A stretch of 43,370 bases of DNA from Rhodobacter sp. (GCA_020250175.1 JADCEN010000040.1:1-43370), one strand, 5' to 3'; counted from the first letter of the stretch, positions 6,756 through 15,127 are shown. Numbers and translations are program-made. The notes: generated by a model from the sequence alone, not told the origin.

Positions 6756-7034
6756 TCAGCCGGGATCGATCCGGGCCGGGCCATAGCCGTGAACCCGGTT
6801 CCAGCGATCGATCTCGCGCAGAGCGGCGGCGAATTCCTCGTCGGTGTCGCAGATAGTGCGGGTGACATCGCCCTCGGCGAAGTTGAGGATGGTGCGTTCG
6901 GAGGGTGAGGCCCAAGTGCCGAACCATGACGCATCCTGCGCGGTGTCGACCTGCGCCCATCCCCGGGCGCAGGAGCAAAGGTCGAAGTCGAAGCGATAGC
7001 GGTCGCCGGGTTCGAAGCTTCGGATGATCTTCAC
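6756..7034 (-). CDS. Hypothetical island protein, 92 residues
   Basis: The start is GTG at 7034, overlapping the stop of the upstream gene (GTGA), which supports the reading. The protein has a Cys pair in DFDLCSCARGWAQVDT and the block ASPSERTILNFAEGDVT; no signal peptide or membrane segment. It is the last of three leftward genes (7848 to 6756), converging on O-like gene B. Proteins of this size and style are frequent in Rhodobacteraceae prophages and plasmids, but I cannot assign a function. Confidence 0.6.
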   Translation of the reverse strand: MKIIRSFEPGDRYRFDFDLCSCARGWAQVDTAQDASWFGTWASPSERTILNFAEGDVTRTICDTDEEFAAALREIDRWNRVHGYGPARIDPG

Positions 7035-7615
7035 GCCCGGCCCTCCCGGGCCGCGATCGCCATCACAGCGAGGTCGCGATAGCGGGCCAGCGCTTTGGGG
7101 CTGGATGAGACCGGGTTGATCGAAATGGCACGCAGGCCGGTTACGTCGGCCTTCCCGGCCAGTTCCACTAGCGCGGCAAGCTTCGTGCGGAAGCGGGCGT
7201 GGGTCGGGGCAGAGAAGTCTGGCGGCGGAGGCAATTCGCCCTGCCGGGCCTTGGCTTCAATGTCGGCATCCCGGCGGCGACGCGGGGCGCTGGGCGCGGC
7301 GGCGGGTTCGGCCTCGGCAATCGGCGACGGTTCATCGGCCGGTTCCGGTGCGGCTTGCGGCGCCGTCGTTGCTGCCGGGGCATCCGGCTCGCAGGCGTCG
7401 AGTTCGGCCGCCAGCCGCCCGGCGGCGGTCTCCAAGCCCGGGGCGGTCAGGATAGCCTTGATGGCCTTCGGCGCGCGATCGGTGCCGATCTTGGCGGCCA
7501 GCAGCCGTTCAAACCGTTCGGCCGCGGCGGCCACGCTGGCGCTGCGCCCCAAAGGCGCCTCGCTCAGACGCTGGGCGAGGCGGTTGATCTGGACGGCGGA
7601 GAAGTTGGTGAACAT
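7031..7615 (-). CDS. Hypothetical island protein with Ala/Pro-rich linker, 194 residues
   Basis: ATG 7615 is preceded by AGGAGG at ideal spacing. A helical N-terminal domain (MFTNFSAVQINRLAQRL, continuing to about residue 75) is joined by a Pro/Ala/Glu-rich linker (about 78-125) to a C-terminal helical domain (HARFRTKLAALVELAGKADV, and ARYRDLAVMAIAAREGRA). There is no enzyme motif. It overlaps the downstream gene by 4 bp and follows the 73-residue gene by 11 bp, so the three form one leftward operon. Function unknown. Confidence 0.65.
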   Translation of the reverse strand: MFTNFSAVQINRLAQRLSEAPLGRSASVAAAAERFERLLAAKIGTDRAPKAIKAILTAPGLETAAGRLAAELDACEPDAPAATTAPQAAPEPADEPSPIAEAEPAAAPSAPRRRRDADIEAKARQGELPPPPDFSAPTHARFRTKLAALVELAGKADVTGLRAISINPVSSSPKALARYRDLAVMAIAAREGRA

Positions 7616-7626
7616 CGGGGCCTCCT

Positions 7627-7848
7627 TCAGGCGTTCTTGATGTGGGCGGAGCGGCCTTCGGCGGTGACCGCGTAGATCATGGTGCGGCTGTCGCCGAAGG
7701 TCGCGGCGAAGGCTTCGGCCTGATCGATCCGATCAAACCTGGCGCGGATGCGGGTCGCGGGTTTTGACCCGCGGCAGGCGATGAAATGGTCGGCGGCGGC
7801 GAGGCAATTGGCCTCAAAACCGGTCATCGGGGTGGTCTTGGCGGGCAT
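7627..7848 (-). CDS. Hypothetical island protein, 73 residues
   Basis: ATG 7848 has GGAGG at good spacing. The protein has an N-terminal helix with one Cys (FEANCLAAADHFIACRG) and a basic stretch (KPATRIRARFDRIDQAEAF), and ends in SAHIKNA. It is the first gene of the leftward trio and is divergent from the small rightward gene at 7940. No known domain is visible. Confidence 0.6.
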   Translation of the reverse strand: MPAKTTPMTGFEANCLAAADHFIACRGSKPATRIRARFDRIDQAEAFAATFGDSRTMIYAVTAEGRSAHIKNA

Positions 7849-7939
7849 CGGAAACCTCCGTTTCAAGGTGTCGCAGACATTGCGGAGACCGCCCGAAGAG
7901 CAAGTCCAAATCACTGACTTAATTGGAGAGTGTCGAAAG

Positions 7940-8125
7940 ATGGGGCTGACGCGGCGCGCCTATGCCGCCCTGCGCGAGGTGCAGACGCGCGCCGTGCACA
8001 AGGTTATCGCCACGGGGCGGATCACGCTTGAGGCCGACGGCACCATCGACGCCGCAAAGGCCGATGCGATGTGGGATGCCTCGACCGATCCGGCGAAACA
8101 GTTGGCGCTAATGCCCACGCCATGA
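7940..8125 (+). CDS. Small helix-turn-helix phage protein ('elements of external origin' type), probably shortened
   Basis: 61 residues from ATG 7940 (GGAGAG upstream). The sequence RRAYAALREVQTRAVHKVIA, then GRITLEADGTIDAAKADAMW, matches the start of small alphaproteobacterial phage proteins resembling terminase small subunits or Nu1-type DNA-packaging binders: a helix-turn-helix and then a 'DPAKAD.W' segment. Those proteins usually continue for another 80 or more residues, so this one looks cut at its C-terminus. It marks the right end of island-type genes; from 8126 to the permease stop at 8273 I see nothing functional, and an island border may lie there. Confidence 0.6.
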   Translation: MGLTRRAYAALREVQTRAVHKVIATGRITLEADGTIDAAKADAMWDASTDPAKQLALMPTP

Positions 8126-8272
8126 ATCTTGGGCGGGGCTCACCGGCCGCCACACGGGCGGTGGCGGTGGCAAATGGTTGGCTGAGGCAAAACTAGAAGC
8201 TCAATAGATTGCCGCGGAAGTTGACGCCGGTTCTCTTGCCTAGCAACCGCGATCCACGTTCACGGCAATCCG

Positions 8273-9322
8273 TCACCGCCGCTTCGCCATCATCCAGATG
8301 AAGAACACCCCGCCGATCAGGCCGGTGACAACGCCGATGGGCATGTCTTCCGGGGCCATCACGACGCGCGCGGCTGCGTCGGCCCAGATCAGGAAGACAG
8401 CCCCAGCAAGGGCCGATCCGGGCAGGACGCGGGCATTGTCCCCGCCGACGACCAGCCGCATCAGATGCGGCATCATCAGCCCGACAAAGCCGATCAGGCC
8501 GGAGAACGCCACCATCACCCCGGTGATCAAGGCCGCTGCTACAAAAACGGTCAGGCGGAACCGCCCGACCTCAATCCCAAGGCTGGCTGCGGTCTCATCG
8601 CCAAGGCTCATGGCGTTCAGCCGCCCGGCCTGCGCCCACAGCCAGAGGCCGCAAGGGATCAGCACGGCCAGCGGCCAGATCAGATGGCTCCACTGTGCCA
8701 GACCCAGCCCGCCCAGCATCCAGAATACCACCGTATGCGTGGCGCGCGGGTCGCCCAGAAAGATCAGGATGTTGGCGCAGGCCATGATGACAAAGCTGAC
8801 CGCAACCCCGGCCAGCACCAAACGGTCGGCGCTGCTGGCACCGGCCAGCCGGGCCACGCCCAGCACCAGAACCGTTGCGGCAAGCGCGCCACCAAAGGCC
8901 ATCAAGGGTACGGTCAGAAGCCCGAGGAAAAGCCCGGTATGCAGCAGCGCCGCTATCGCACCAAAGGCCCCGCCTGACGAAATCCCCAAAAGATGCGGGT
9001 CTGCCAGCGGATTGCGCGTAACCGATTGCAGCGCCGCCCCCACAAGACCCAGGCCCGCCCCGACAAGCCCGGCCAAGACGACACGAGGGAAACGAATCTC
9101 CCAGACGATGCTGGCGCGACCGGCGCTCCAGTCCGGGGTCACGACCCCCGGCAGAATGCGGTCGATCGCGACACCCCAGACCGTGCCCAAGGGAATGGCC
9201 ACCGCCCCCACCGACACCGCAACGACGACGGAAACCAACAGCACCGCAGCCGCCGCAAGGGCGATGCCGGTGCCCGTCCCGATCCTGCGGGCCAGCGATG
9301 GAAGGGCGGTGGCGTCAACCAT
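8273..9322 (-). CDS. FecCD-family ABC transporter permease (cobalamin/cobalt uptake likely)
   Basis: 349 residues with about ten hydrophobic segments. Family blocks of BtuC/FecCD permeases are clear: VWEIRFPRVVLAGLVGAGLG, GAALQSVTRNPLADPHLLGI and SGLIGFVGLMMPHLMRLVVG. It is the channel of an importer that takes substrate from the periplasmic binding protein encoded directly upstream (3 bp gap) and is driven by the ATPase encoded before that. The operon begins behind a cobalamin riboswitch, so the substrate is most likely vitamin B12 or a related cobalt compound rather than a ferric siderophore; the protein family alone cannot tell them apart. It is the last gene of the operon. Confidence 0.88.
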   Translation of the reverse strand: MVDATALPSLARRIGTGTGIALAAAAVLLVSVVVAVSVGAVAIPLGTVWGVAIDRILPGVVTPDWSAGRASIVWEIRFPRVVLAGLVGAGLGLVGAALQSVTRNPLADPHLLGISSGGAFGAIAALLHTGLFLGLLTVPLMAFGGALAATVLVLGVARLAGASSADRLVLAGVAVSFVIMACANILIFLGDPRATHTVVFWMLGGLGLAQWSHLIWPLAVLIPCGLWLWAQAGRLNAMSLGDETAASLGIEVGRFRLTVFVAAALITGVMVAFSGLIGFVGLMMPHLMRLVVGGDNARVLPGSALAGAVFLIWADAAARVVMAPEDMPIGVVTGLIGGVFFIWMMAKRR

Positions 9323-9325
9323 GGC

Positions 9326-10258
9326 TTATTGACCCCAGAAGCCCGCAACCAGCTTTTCCACCGCTTCGATGTTGCGCGGCCCTGGTGTTGCCTCGACGTA
9401 CTCGAGCACGACGAAACAGTTGTTCACCACGGCGTCGATGCTGGCGAAGGCCGGGTTGGTGCGCATGAACTCGATCTTCTGTTCGGCGGTCACGTCGCCG
9501 TAGTTGACGATGACGATGACCTCGGGGTTGCGTTCGACCACGGGTTCCCAGCTGATTTCGGCCCAGCTTTTCTCCAAATCGTCCATGATGTTGATGCCGC
9601 CCGCCGCCGCGATCAGGGCCGTCGGCATGGCATAGCGACCAGCGGTGAAGGGCGCCTCTTCGCCCGAGTCATAGACAAAGACCCTCAGAGGATCGGACAT
9701 GTCCACGGCCGCAGTCACCTCGGCCAGCCGCGCTTCATAGCCTGCAACCAGCGCCTCGGCGCGTTCCTCGACTCCGAAGATGCGGCCGAGGTTCAGAAGG
9801 TCGTTGTACATGTCCGCCATCGAGATCCCGTCACGCGGGCCGATGTGGATGCAGCTTTCGGTCAACTCGTAGACCGCGATGCCGAAAGGAGCGAGCGACT
9901 CGGGCGTCACTTCGCCACCAACCCGCATCCCATAGTTCCAACCGGCAAAGAAGAAATTCGGCTCGGCCGCAACGAGGACTTCCTTGGTGGGATAGAGCGC
10001 CGAAAGTTCGGGCAATTCAGCTACGCCTTCGCGCATCTGTTCATCAAGCGTCTTCCAGCCCGAAATGCCCGTATAGCCCACCATGTTGTCGCGCAGGCCA
10101 AGGACCAGCATCATCTCGGTCAGGTTGACATCGTTCGATATGGCCCGGGTGGGGGCGGCCTCGAAGGTGATCTCGCGGTTGCAGCTTTGGACAGTCACGG
10201 GAAAGGCGGCGGCGCTGGTGGCCGACAGAAACAGGGCAAGCAGGGAGAGACGGATCAT
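9326..10258 (-). CDS. Periplasmic metal-chelate/cobalamin-type substrate-binding protein
   Basis: 310 residues with a signal peptide (cleavage likely after ATSAAA). It belongs to the class III periplasmic binding proteins (BtuF/FhuD/FecB): an N-lobe with RAISNDVNLTEMMLVLGL, a long connecting helix (MADMYNDLLNLGRIFGVEE) and a C-lobe (WEPVVERNPEVIVIVNYGD). It would deliver its ligand to the permease encoded 3 bp downstream. No lipobox is visible, so the protein is probably soluble in the periplasm. Riboswitch control points to cobalamin or another cobalt compound; binding residues cannot be read by eye. Confidence 0.85.
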   Translation of the reverse strand: MIRLSLLALFLSATSAAAFPVTVQSCNREITFEAAPTRAISNDVNLTEMMLVLGLRDNMVGYTGISGWKTLDEQMREGVAELPELSALYPTKEVLVAAEPNFFFAGWNYGMRVGGEVTPESLAPFGIAVYELTESCIHIGPRDGISMADMYNDLLNLGRIFGVEERAEALVAGYEARLAEVTAAVDMSDPLRVFVYDSGEEAPFTAGRYAMPTALIAAAGGINIMDDLEKSWAEISWEPVVERNPEVIVIVNYGDVTAEQKIEFMRTNPAFASIDAVVNNCFVVLEYVEATPGPRNIEAVEKLVAGFWGQ

Positions 10259-10273
10259 TGTCGGTCCTTTGGG

Positions 10274-11059
10274 TCAAAGATGAAAGGAAAAGCGGGGTGC
10301 GGGTCCTGTCCGGTCGGTGCGCGCCTTGACGTGGAACGCATCGGCGAGGGTCGTCTCGGACAGCGTCACGTCAGGCGGGCCATCGGCCAGGATGCGGCCT
10401 TCGCGCAGGATCAGCACGCGTTCGGCAAATTCGGCAGCAAGGGTCAGGTCATGCAACGTCGCGATGACTGTCAGGCCAAGACCTTTCAGCAGCGCCAGAA
10501 GTTCCAGCTGATGGCGGATATCCAGATGGTTGGTCGGTTCATCCAGCACGATCACGCGCGGCTGCTGCGCCAGGGCACGGGCCACCATCACCCGCTGACG
10601 CTCGCCCCCCGACAATGTGCCAAAGGCGCGGTCGGCCATGCCGCGCAGATCCATCCGCAGGATCGCGGCCTCGATGATCGCAGCATCCTCGGCCCCGGCG
10701 GCGGACAGGCCCGTGCCCCAGCCCCGCCGATGCGGCAGGCGGCCCAGGGCCACAATCTGCCGGGCGGTCAGCGCGAAATCCGTGGGCTGCTCTTGCAGGA
10801 CAGCGGCAAGACTGCGGGCCGCTTCGGGGGCGGTCATCAGCCAGATATCCTTACCCAACAGCCGGACGCTGCCGCGACGCGGGGCTTGGTGGCGATAGAT
10901 CAGCCGCAGAAGCGAGGATTTCCCCGCCCCGTTCGCCCCGCAGATCGCCATGATCTGCCCCTGCGGCACGGCAAAGCTGATGTCCGACAGGATATCCTGG
11001 CGCCCTTTCGGGCCCCATGACACCCCGGTCAGTTCGACAGCATAGGCGGGGGCGGTCAC
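10274..11059 (-). CDS. ABC transporter ATP-binding protein (FecE/BtuD type)
   Basis: 261 residues: Walker A GANGAGKSS (about 38-46), Q-loop VLQEQPTDF, signature LSGGERQRV, Walker B VIVLDEPTNHLD and the switch His in ATLHDLTLA. This is the energy unit for the FecCD permease and binding protein encoded downstream. It overlaps the DUF1636 gene by 4 bp, so translation is coupled. All four genes are read from the riboswitch-controlled promoter upstream of 11508. Confidence 0.9.
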   Translation of the reverse strand: MTAPAYAVELTGVSWGPKGRQDILSDISFAVPQGQIMAICGANGAGKSSLLRLIYRHQAPRRGSVRLLGKDIWLMTAPEAARSLAAVLQEQPTDFALTARQIVALGRLPHRRGWGTGLSAAGAEDAAIIEAAILRMDLRGMADRAFGTLSGGERQRVMVARALAQQPRVIVLDEPTNHLDIRHQLELLALLKGLGLTVIATLHDLTLAAEFAERVLILREGRILADGPPDVTLSETTLADAFHVKARTDRTGPAPRFSFHL

Positions 11060-11508
11060 TGGATCGCCCCTTCGCGGGTGACGAACAGCGCCGCCGGAAT
11101 CCGCGCCAGCGTGTTGTCGCAGAGGCGCGGGGGGCAGTCTCGGCCACTCATCCAGCCATCGTCCAAAGCTACATAAAGGCGAGAGAATTCCACAAGATCA
11201 TTAATCGGCTGGGCCGGATCAATGTCACCAAACAGCCAAGTCGCCTTGGCATTGGCCCGCCAGCCGACCACGCAAGGCCCGCCATGATCTGGCACACAGC
11301 CTGCAAGGCAGGCGGTCCCGGACACTTCGAATTCATCGCCGAGACCTGCCGCCGCAATGGCCGCGCGCAGCTTTTTCAGCAGGGCAAAGCCCGGCGCGCA
11401 ACTGCTGCCTTTGTGCTTGCAGGCCTTGCATACCAAGATCTGATGCGGCGCAGACTGCGCCACGGAATAGGCAGGCGTGCCCACAGGCCGCCACGGTCTA
11501 TCGTCCAT
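11056..11508 (-). CDS. DUF1636 family putative metal-binding protein
   Basis: 150 residues from ATG 11508, with AAGGAG seven bases upstream; seven extra codons to 11529 have no such site. Cysteines are arranged as HQILVCKACKHKGSSCAPG and SGTACLAGCVPDHGGPCVVG, a pattern like thioredoxin-fold 2Fe-2S ferredoxins. DUF1636 proteins are often encoded with cobalamin or cobalt uptake genes and COG0523 GTPases, and here the gene is the first after a cobalamin riboswitch. A role in metal or cobalt delivery, or in redox handling of the imported compound, is inference. The stop overlaps the ATPase start. Confidence 0.75.
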   Translation of the reverse strand: MDDRPWRPVGTPAYSVAQSAPHQILVCKACKHKGSSCAPGFALLKKLRAAIAAAGLGDEFEVSGTACLAGCVPDHGGPCVVGWRANAKATWLFGDIDPAQPINDLVEFSRLYVALDDGWMSGRDCPPRLCDNTLARIPAALFVTREGAIQ

Positions 11509-11539
11509 CGAAGACTCCTTCCGGGGCACCCCGCCCGGT

Positions 11540-11735
11540 GGTTGCTGACTTCGATGGCAGGTCTCCTGACTCGCGGGTCTGGGCTTGCCCCGCCTTCCCA
11601 GCCTGCATCAGGCCAGTGGCACCGGGGGTCGCTCGCCGCTTACAGTTGCGGGGGCAGTCACGGAATTGGCGGCTAATGCCTACACCACACCGTATTCCCT
11701 TTTCACCCAGCCGCGCGTGGTTTGGCCGGGAACCA
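11540..11735 (-). promoter_or_regulatory. Cobalamin (B12) riboswitch
   Basis: Read on the minus strand, the conserved core is complete: AAGGGAATACGGTG (about 11703-11690), the B12 box GCCCCCGCAACTGTAAGCGG (about 11657-11638), GCCACTGG (about 11618-11611), GGGAAGGCGGGG and the closing TCAGGAGACCTGCC (about 11569-11556). It lies directly upstream of the DUF1636-ATPase-binding protein-permease operon, which would be switched off when adenosylcobalamin is plentiful. Between the aptamer and the AAGGAG of the first gene, CCGGG and CCCCGG words can pair, a likely expression platform. The outer limits are approximate. Confidence 0.92.
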
Positions 11736-11841
11736 TCATGCGCATTGATGCCGCCGCCTGTGGGCGTGGTCAATCCGCATTCCGACCGGACAGATCCACC
11801 AAACGACATTGCAGTTCCTTGTGATTCGCTCTAAGCCGCAT

Positions 11842-11854
11842 GTTATCTTATAAC
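11842..11854. promoter_or_regulatory. Zur-like box upstream of zigA
   Basis: GTTATCTTATAAC is a 5-3-5 palindrome, extended to the right by ATAAC; it resembles the core of known Zur operators (GTTATA-N-TATAAC). It lies 15 bases before the zigA ATG and overlaps a possible -10 (TTATCT at 11843, with TTGTGA as -35 at 11819 and an 18-bp spacer). Repression in zinc-replete cells is expected. The same 13-bp pattern recurs at 21673 and, more weakly, at 30844. Confidence 0.75.
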
Positions 11855-11869
11855 ATAACAGAGTGAGCC

Positions 11870-13084
11870 ATGCCCAAAAGCCAAACCGACCCGCGCCTGC
11901 CCGTCACCGTGCTTTCCGGCTTTCTGGGCGCCGGAAAGACCACGCTTCTGAACCATGTCCTGAACAACCGCGACGGCCGCCGCGTGGCAGTGATCGTCAA
12001 CGACATGTCCGAGGTGAACATCGACGCCGACCTGATCCGCGAAGGGGCCGAACTGAGCCGGTCAGAAGAAAAGCTAGTCGAGATGACCAACGGCTGCATC
12101 TGCTGCACCCTGCGCGATGATCTTCTGACCGAGGTGCGGCGGCTGGCCTCCGAGGGGCGGTTCGACTATCTGCTGATCGAAAGCACCGGCATTGCCGAGC
12201 CGCTTCCCGTCGCCGCGACCTTTGATTTTCGCGATGAGAATGACGTCAGCCTGTCAGACGTGGCGCGGCTGGATACCATGGTCACGGTGGTTGATGCCGT
12301 GAACCTGCTGCGCGACTTTTCCAGCTATGACTTTCTGGCTGACCGGGGCGAAAGCCTTGGTGATCAGGATACGCGCAGCCTTGTGAACCTGCTGACCGAG
12401 CAGATGGAGTTTGCCGACGTCATCGTGCTGAACAAGGTGGGCGACGCCACGCCAGCGCAGGTCGATGCCGCCCGCAAGATCATTCACGCACTGAACCCTG
12501 ATGCGCGCGTGATCGAGACCAGCCATTCGCGCGTGGACCCGGATCAGATCTTCGACACAGGGCTTTTCGATTTCGACAGCGCGCACGAACATCCGATGTG
12601 GGCCAAGGAGCTTTATGGCTTCGCCAACCACACTCCGGAAACCGAGGAATACGGGATTTCCTCTTTCGTCTACCACGCCCGCGAGCCCTTTGATCCGGCC
12701 AAAATCCATGCCGTGCTGAACGGTCCCCTGCCGGGTGTGATCCGCGCCAAGGGGCATTTCTGGGTCGCCACGCGGCCCGATTGGGTGGCCGAGTTCAGCC
12801 TGGCCGGGGCCATGTCATCCGTCACGCCCCTGGGGCGCTGGTGGGCTTCGGTCCCCGCTGAACGGCTGCCCAAGCACCCCGAGGCGCAGGCCGAGATTGC
12901 CTCGAAATGGGCCGAACCCTGGGGCGACCGTCGGCAAGAGATCGTCTTTATCGGCGCGGACCTTGACCGAGAGGCGATTTGCGCCGCGCTGAACGCAGCC
13001 CTTGTCACCAGTTGCGCTTTCACCCCGCAAGCGTGGACCAGGCTTCCCGATCCTTTCCCGCAGTGGACTGCGAAAGCTGCATGA
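11870..13084 (+). CDS. zigA: COG0523 zinc-metallochaperone GTPase, ZigA/YciC type
   Basis: 404 residues. G1/P-loop GFLGAGKTT (17-25), the metal-binding motif GCICC (75-79) and the G3-like ESTGIAEP region are present. The C-terminal half has [20 protein letters not shown] and [12 protein letters not shown], typical of the ZigA/YciC subgroup. Such proteins hydrolyse GTP and are thought to pass zinc to essential enzymes during starvation. The G4 motif reads NKVG-D instead of NKxD. The gene sits behind a Zur-like box, and its stop overlaps the start of a DUF1826 gene (ATGA). Control by zinc is inferred from the box and from known Zur regulons. Confidence 0.88.
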   Translation: MPKSQTDPRLPVTVLSGFLGAGKTTLLNHVLNNRDGRRVAVIVNDMSEVNIDADLIREGAELSRSEEKLVEMTNGCICCTLRDDLLTEVRRLASEGRFDYLLIESTGIAEPLPVAATFDFRDENDVSLSDVARLDTMVTVVDAVNLLRDFSSYDFLADRGESLGDQDTRSLVNLLTEQMEFADVIVLNKVGDATPAQVDAARKIIHALNPDARVIETSHSRVDPDQIFDTGLFDFDSAHEHPMWAKELYGFANHTPETEEYGISSFVYHAREPFDPAKIHAVLNGPLPGVIRAKGHFWVATRPDWVAEFSLAGAMSSVTPLGRWWASVPAERLPKHPEAQAEIASKWAEPWGDRRQEIVFIGADLDREAICAALNAALVTSCAFTPQAWTRLPDPFPQWTAKAA

Positions 13085-13728
13085 CGGGCGCGCTTCGCAA
13101 ACCCCGCCCGCGCGCAGTCTGGGTGGCCGCCTCTGACCAAGCGGACGGCCTTGGGCACATCCACAACCCGGGTGTCGCGGCAACGCTCTGGCGCAGGCGG
13201 CGCGATCTGGACTTTGCCGCATGGATCGAGGGAGTGTCTCCCTACAAGCTGCCGCGTCTTCGCGCGCAAATGGCTGTGACCGAGGTTGAGGCGGCAGTCC
13301 ATGCCGCCTGCGACGTCACCGGTCTGGGTCTGTCGCAAGGGCGGCAAACGCTCGCGTCAGATGTTGCCGCGCTGGCCAGGGTTTTCGGCGCCGTCATGGC
13401 GACGACGCAGGTGCAGGTTCGTCTTGATGTCATCCGGACCAACGCCTGCCACAAGTTCCACTGTGACCGGATCGCTGCGCGCCTTCTGTGCACCTATCGC
13501 GGACACGGCACCGAATACGGGCCCGCCGCGGCTGATGGAACTGTCCCAAGACACGACGCCCTTCAGCCCTTTGACGCCGCGATCTTTCGCGGCACGCTTT
13601 GGCCAGGCGAGGATTGCGGGCTCCTCCACCGCTCACCCCCCATCGCTGGCACCGGCGAAACGCGGCTGTTGCTGGTGGTTGACCTGCCCGAAAACGAAGA
13701 GGATTGCGACTGTGGGTTGCCGCATTAG
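13081..13728 (+). CDS. DUF1826 family protein (zinc-regulon associated)
   Basis: 215 residues from ATG 13081, overlapping the zigA stop by 4 bp. The frame extends upstream inside zigA, but the coupled start is the natural one. The DUF1826 core is visible: [34 protein letters not shown] and [11 protein letters not shown]. The HxFHxD and His/Cys residues could bind a metal, and the C-terminus ends in a Cys pair (DCDCGLPH). DUF1826 genes commonly accompany COG0523 GTPases in Zur regulons; the biochemical function is not established. The next gene converges from the other strand 15 bp away. Confidence 0.8.
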   Translation: MTGALRKPRPRAVWVAASDQADGLGHIHNPGVAATLWRRRRDLDFAAWIEGVSPYKLPRLRAQMAVTEVEAAVHAACDVTGLGLSQGRQTLASDVAALARVFGAVMATTQVQVRLDVIRTNACHKFHCDRIAARLLCTYRGHGTEYGPAAADGTVPRHDALQPFDAAIFRGTLWPGEDCGLLHRSPPIAGTGETRLLLVVDLPENEEDCDCGLPH

Positions 13729-13743
13729 GAGCCCCGTCCCGCA

Positions 13744-14280
13744 CTACTCATGTCGGCTGGCTTTCACTGTTGCCGCTCGAACGAAGTCGGTTTTGGCGTC
13801 GGCGTAAAGGCTGCGACCCGCATCCCCGAGCCGTTTGACGAGGCTTTGCTTGAGAAGCGAGTATTTGTCCCGTAGCTCCGCGTCGGCGCGCAGCGCGTCG
13901 CGGAAGGTGATCTGGTCGAAGTATTCGGGGTCGTCCAGACGGTAGAGGTGGAGGTTGTGGGTTCGCACATCAACGTCGCGCAGACGGATGAAGAGGCGCC
14001 CCGATCTGAAGCCACGGTCAATATAGCCCAGCCCAACGAGCGCCTGAGCGATGCGATCCTCATCCCGTTCCTTGGCGCGCATGGCGATGTCGAGGATGGC
14101 CTTGGCGGGAAGGCCGGGCACGGCGGTGCTGCCGATGTGATCGATTTCGAACACAACATCCGCGAGCGCGTCGCGAATAGACCTTGCCTCCGTAGCGAAT
14201 GCACTCGCCCACTTGGTATCATGAGGGACCAGTTCGAGGGTCCCTTGACGGAGTCCGAGCGGCGTTGCTCCTCTGGTCAT
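13744..14280 (-). CDS. GrpB family (UPF0157) protein
   Basis: 178 residues. The GrpB/UPF0157 signature is clear: LVPHDTKWASAFATEARSI, IDHIGSTAVPGLPAKAILDI and RTHNLHLYRLDDPEYFD. The fold is nucleotidyltransferase-like; some members occur fused to CoaE, but the substrate of stand-alone proteins is unknown. It lies downstream of the zinc operon in the same direction with a 176-bp gap that shows no terminator, so some read-through is possible. It may have no link to metals. Confidence 0.85.
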   Translation of the reverse strand: MTRGATPLGLRQGTLELVPHDTKWASAFATEARSIRDALADVVFEIDHIGSTAVPGLPAKAILDIAMRAKERDEDRIAQALVGLGYIDRGFRSGRLFIRLRDVDVRTHNLHLYRLDDPEYFDQITFRDALRADAELRDKYSLLKQSLVKRLGDAGRSLYADAKTDFVRAATVKASRHE

Positions 14281-14456
14281 CAGGGTGAAGACTCACGCTT
14301 CCAACGCGGCAAATTTCCTATCTTGAAAATCTTGCGAACAGGTATGTCGGCGACGGCACAATGTCAATTCTCGGTCCAGACCACGCTTGACTGCTATGTC
14401 AAAGGCAGCGACGCCAGGGAAAAGCCGCTATGGCCAATGTCGATATAGAGAAGCGT

Positions 14457-14858
14457 TTAGCGGCGAAGCCCGGTGGAATCATTGGGGCCTTCGAACGATG
14501 CGGTACCCGGAGTTTCTCTTGCAGTGCTTGACGCAATCACCACATTGAAGCGCATCCGCACCGGCATCGCCCGCAGGATGGCGATGATCCGGTCGGCCAC
14601 GGCGGGCGGGCCTGCGTCGATGAGGATGCGCCTTGCCAGCGGCTGCGAGGCCGTACGCAACAGGCGCTGGCGCGGATGGCTATCAGGCAGGCAGCAGGTG
14701 CAGCCGGGCCTCATCAGCCAGTCAAGCGGGGTGCAGGGGGCATCGCCCGTTTCAGCCAGGATGAGGGGAGGATGGCGCGAAGAGCGGGCAAGGTCCGCAA
14801 TGCGCGCCAGACGGGCCTCGGCTCCGTCGTCCTCGATCAGGTGGACAAAGCTGGTCAA
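14457..14858 (-). CDS. P-loop-less mini CobW-like protein
   Basis: 133 residues from TTG 14858, overlapping the stop of the upstream gene (TTGA). The segment PLILAETGDAPCTPLDWLM, then PGCTCCLPDSHPRQRLL, aligns with the COG0523 block 'VVNEFGDVG..DHDLI ... GCxCC..R.DL'. A strand RRILIDAGPPAVADRII stands where full GTPases have 'IETTGLADPAPI'. The CxCC metal site is kept, but the P-loop (GxxGxGKT) and the G4 region are absent, so GTP binding as in CobW is not expected. It is the last gene of the zinc operon. Kinship with COG0523 is my inference from this motif order. Possible roles are a zinc-relay partner of the full-length GTPases or a decayed copy. Confidence 0.6.
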   Translation of the reverse strand: MTSFVHLIEDDGAEARLARIADLARSSRHPPLILAETGDAPCTPLDWLMRPGCTCCLPDSHPRQRLLRTASQPLARRILIDAGPPAVADRIIAILRAMPVRMRFNVVIASSTARETPGTASFEGPNDSTGLRR

Positions 14859-15127
14859 GGGGCCGGGACACTCGATCTCAGCGATTGCACTTGCGCTTCA
14901 GTGACTTCTGCAGCCGAAGACGGAAAGCGCAGGACAAAGCGGCGGCGGTCAGCAAAGGTGACGGTCACCACGGTTTCGAGATCCGGGCAGCCGGGTTCAT
15001 GGCAGGCAAGCTCGGCAATGGCGATGTGATCCTTGTCGCCCAGAGACATAAGGCTTGCGATCCACGCCTTCAGCCGGGCAACAGCTTCGGCATCCGGGCG
15101 GGGGCGACGGGAGAAGAGGCCCAGCAT
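14855..15127 (-). CDS. Small conserved CobW-associated protein with CHEPGC motif
   Basis: 90 residues, start at ATG 15127 overlapping the stop of the WD40 gene (TGATG). After a basic N-terminus comes a helix (AVARLKAWIASLMSLGDKDH), then a strand with IAELACHEPGCPDLETVV (Cys42, His43, Cys47), followed by a beta-rich part. The Cys/His cluster could bind one zinc ion with other ligands. I recall similar small proteins beside COG0523 GTPases but cannot name a family with certainty. Coupled translation on both sides supports a shared function with its neighbours in the zinc-starvation operon. Confidence 0.65.
   Translation of the reverse strand: MLGLFSRRPRPDAEAVARLKAWIASLMSLGDKDHIAIAELACHEPGCPDLETVVTVTFADRRRFVLRFPSSAAEVTEAQVQSLRSSVPAP

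Noticed and set aside
8993-11020. Long rightward open frame opposite the cobalamin-type ABC genes
   Set aside because: It mirrors genuine ABC transporter genes on the minus strand; its own product is Arg/Gln/His-rich without any domain. High GC keeps such antisense frames open.
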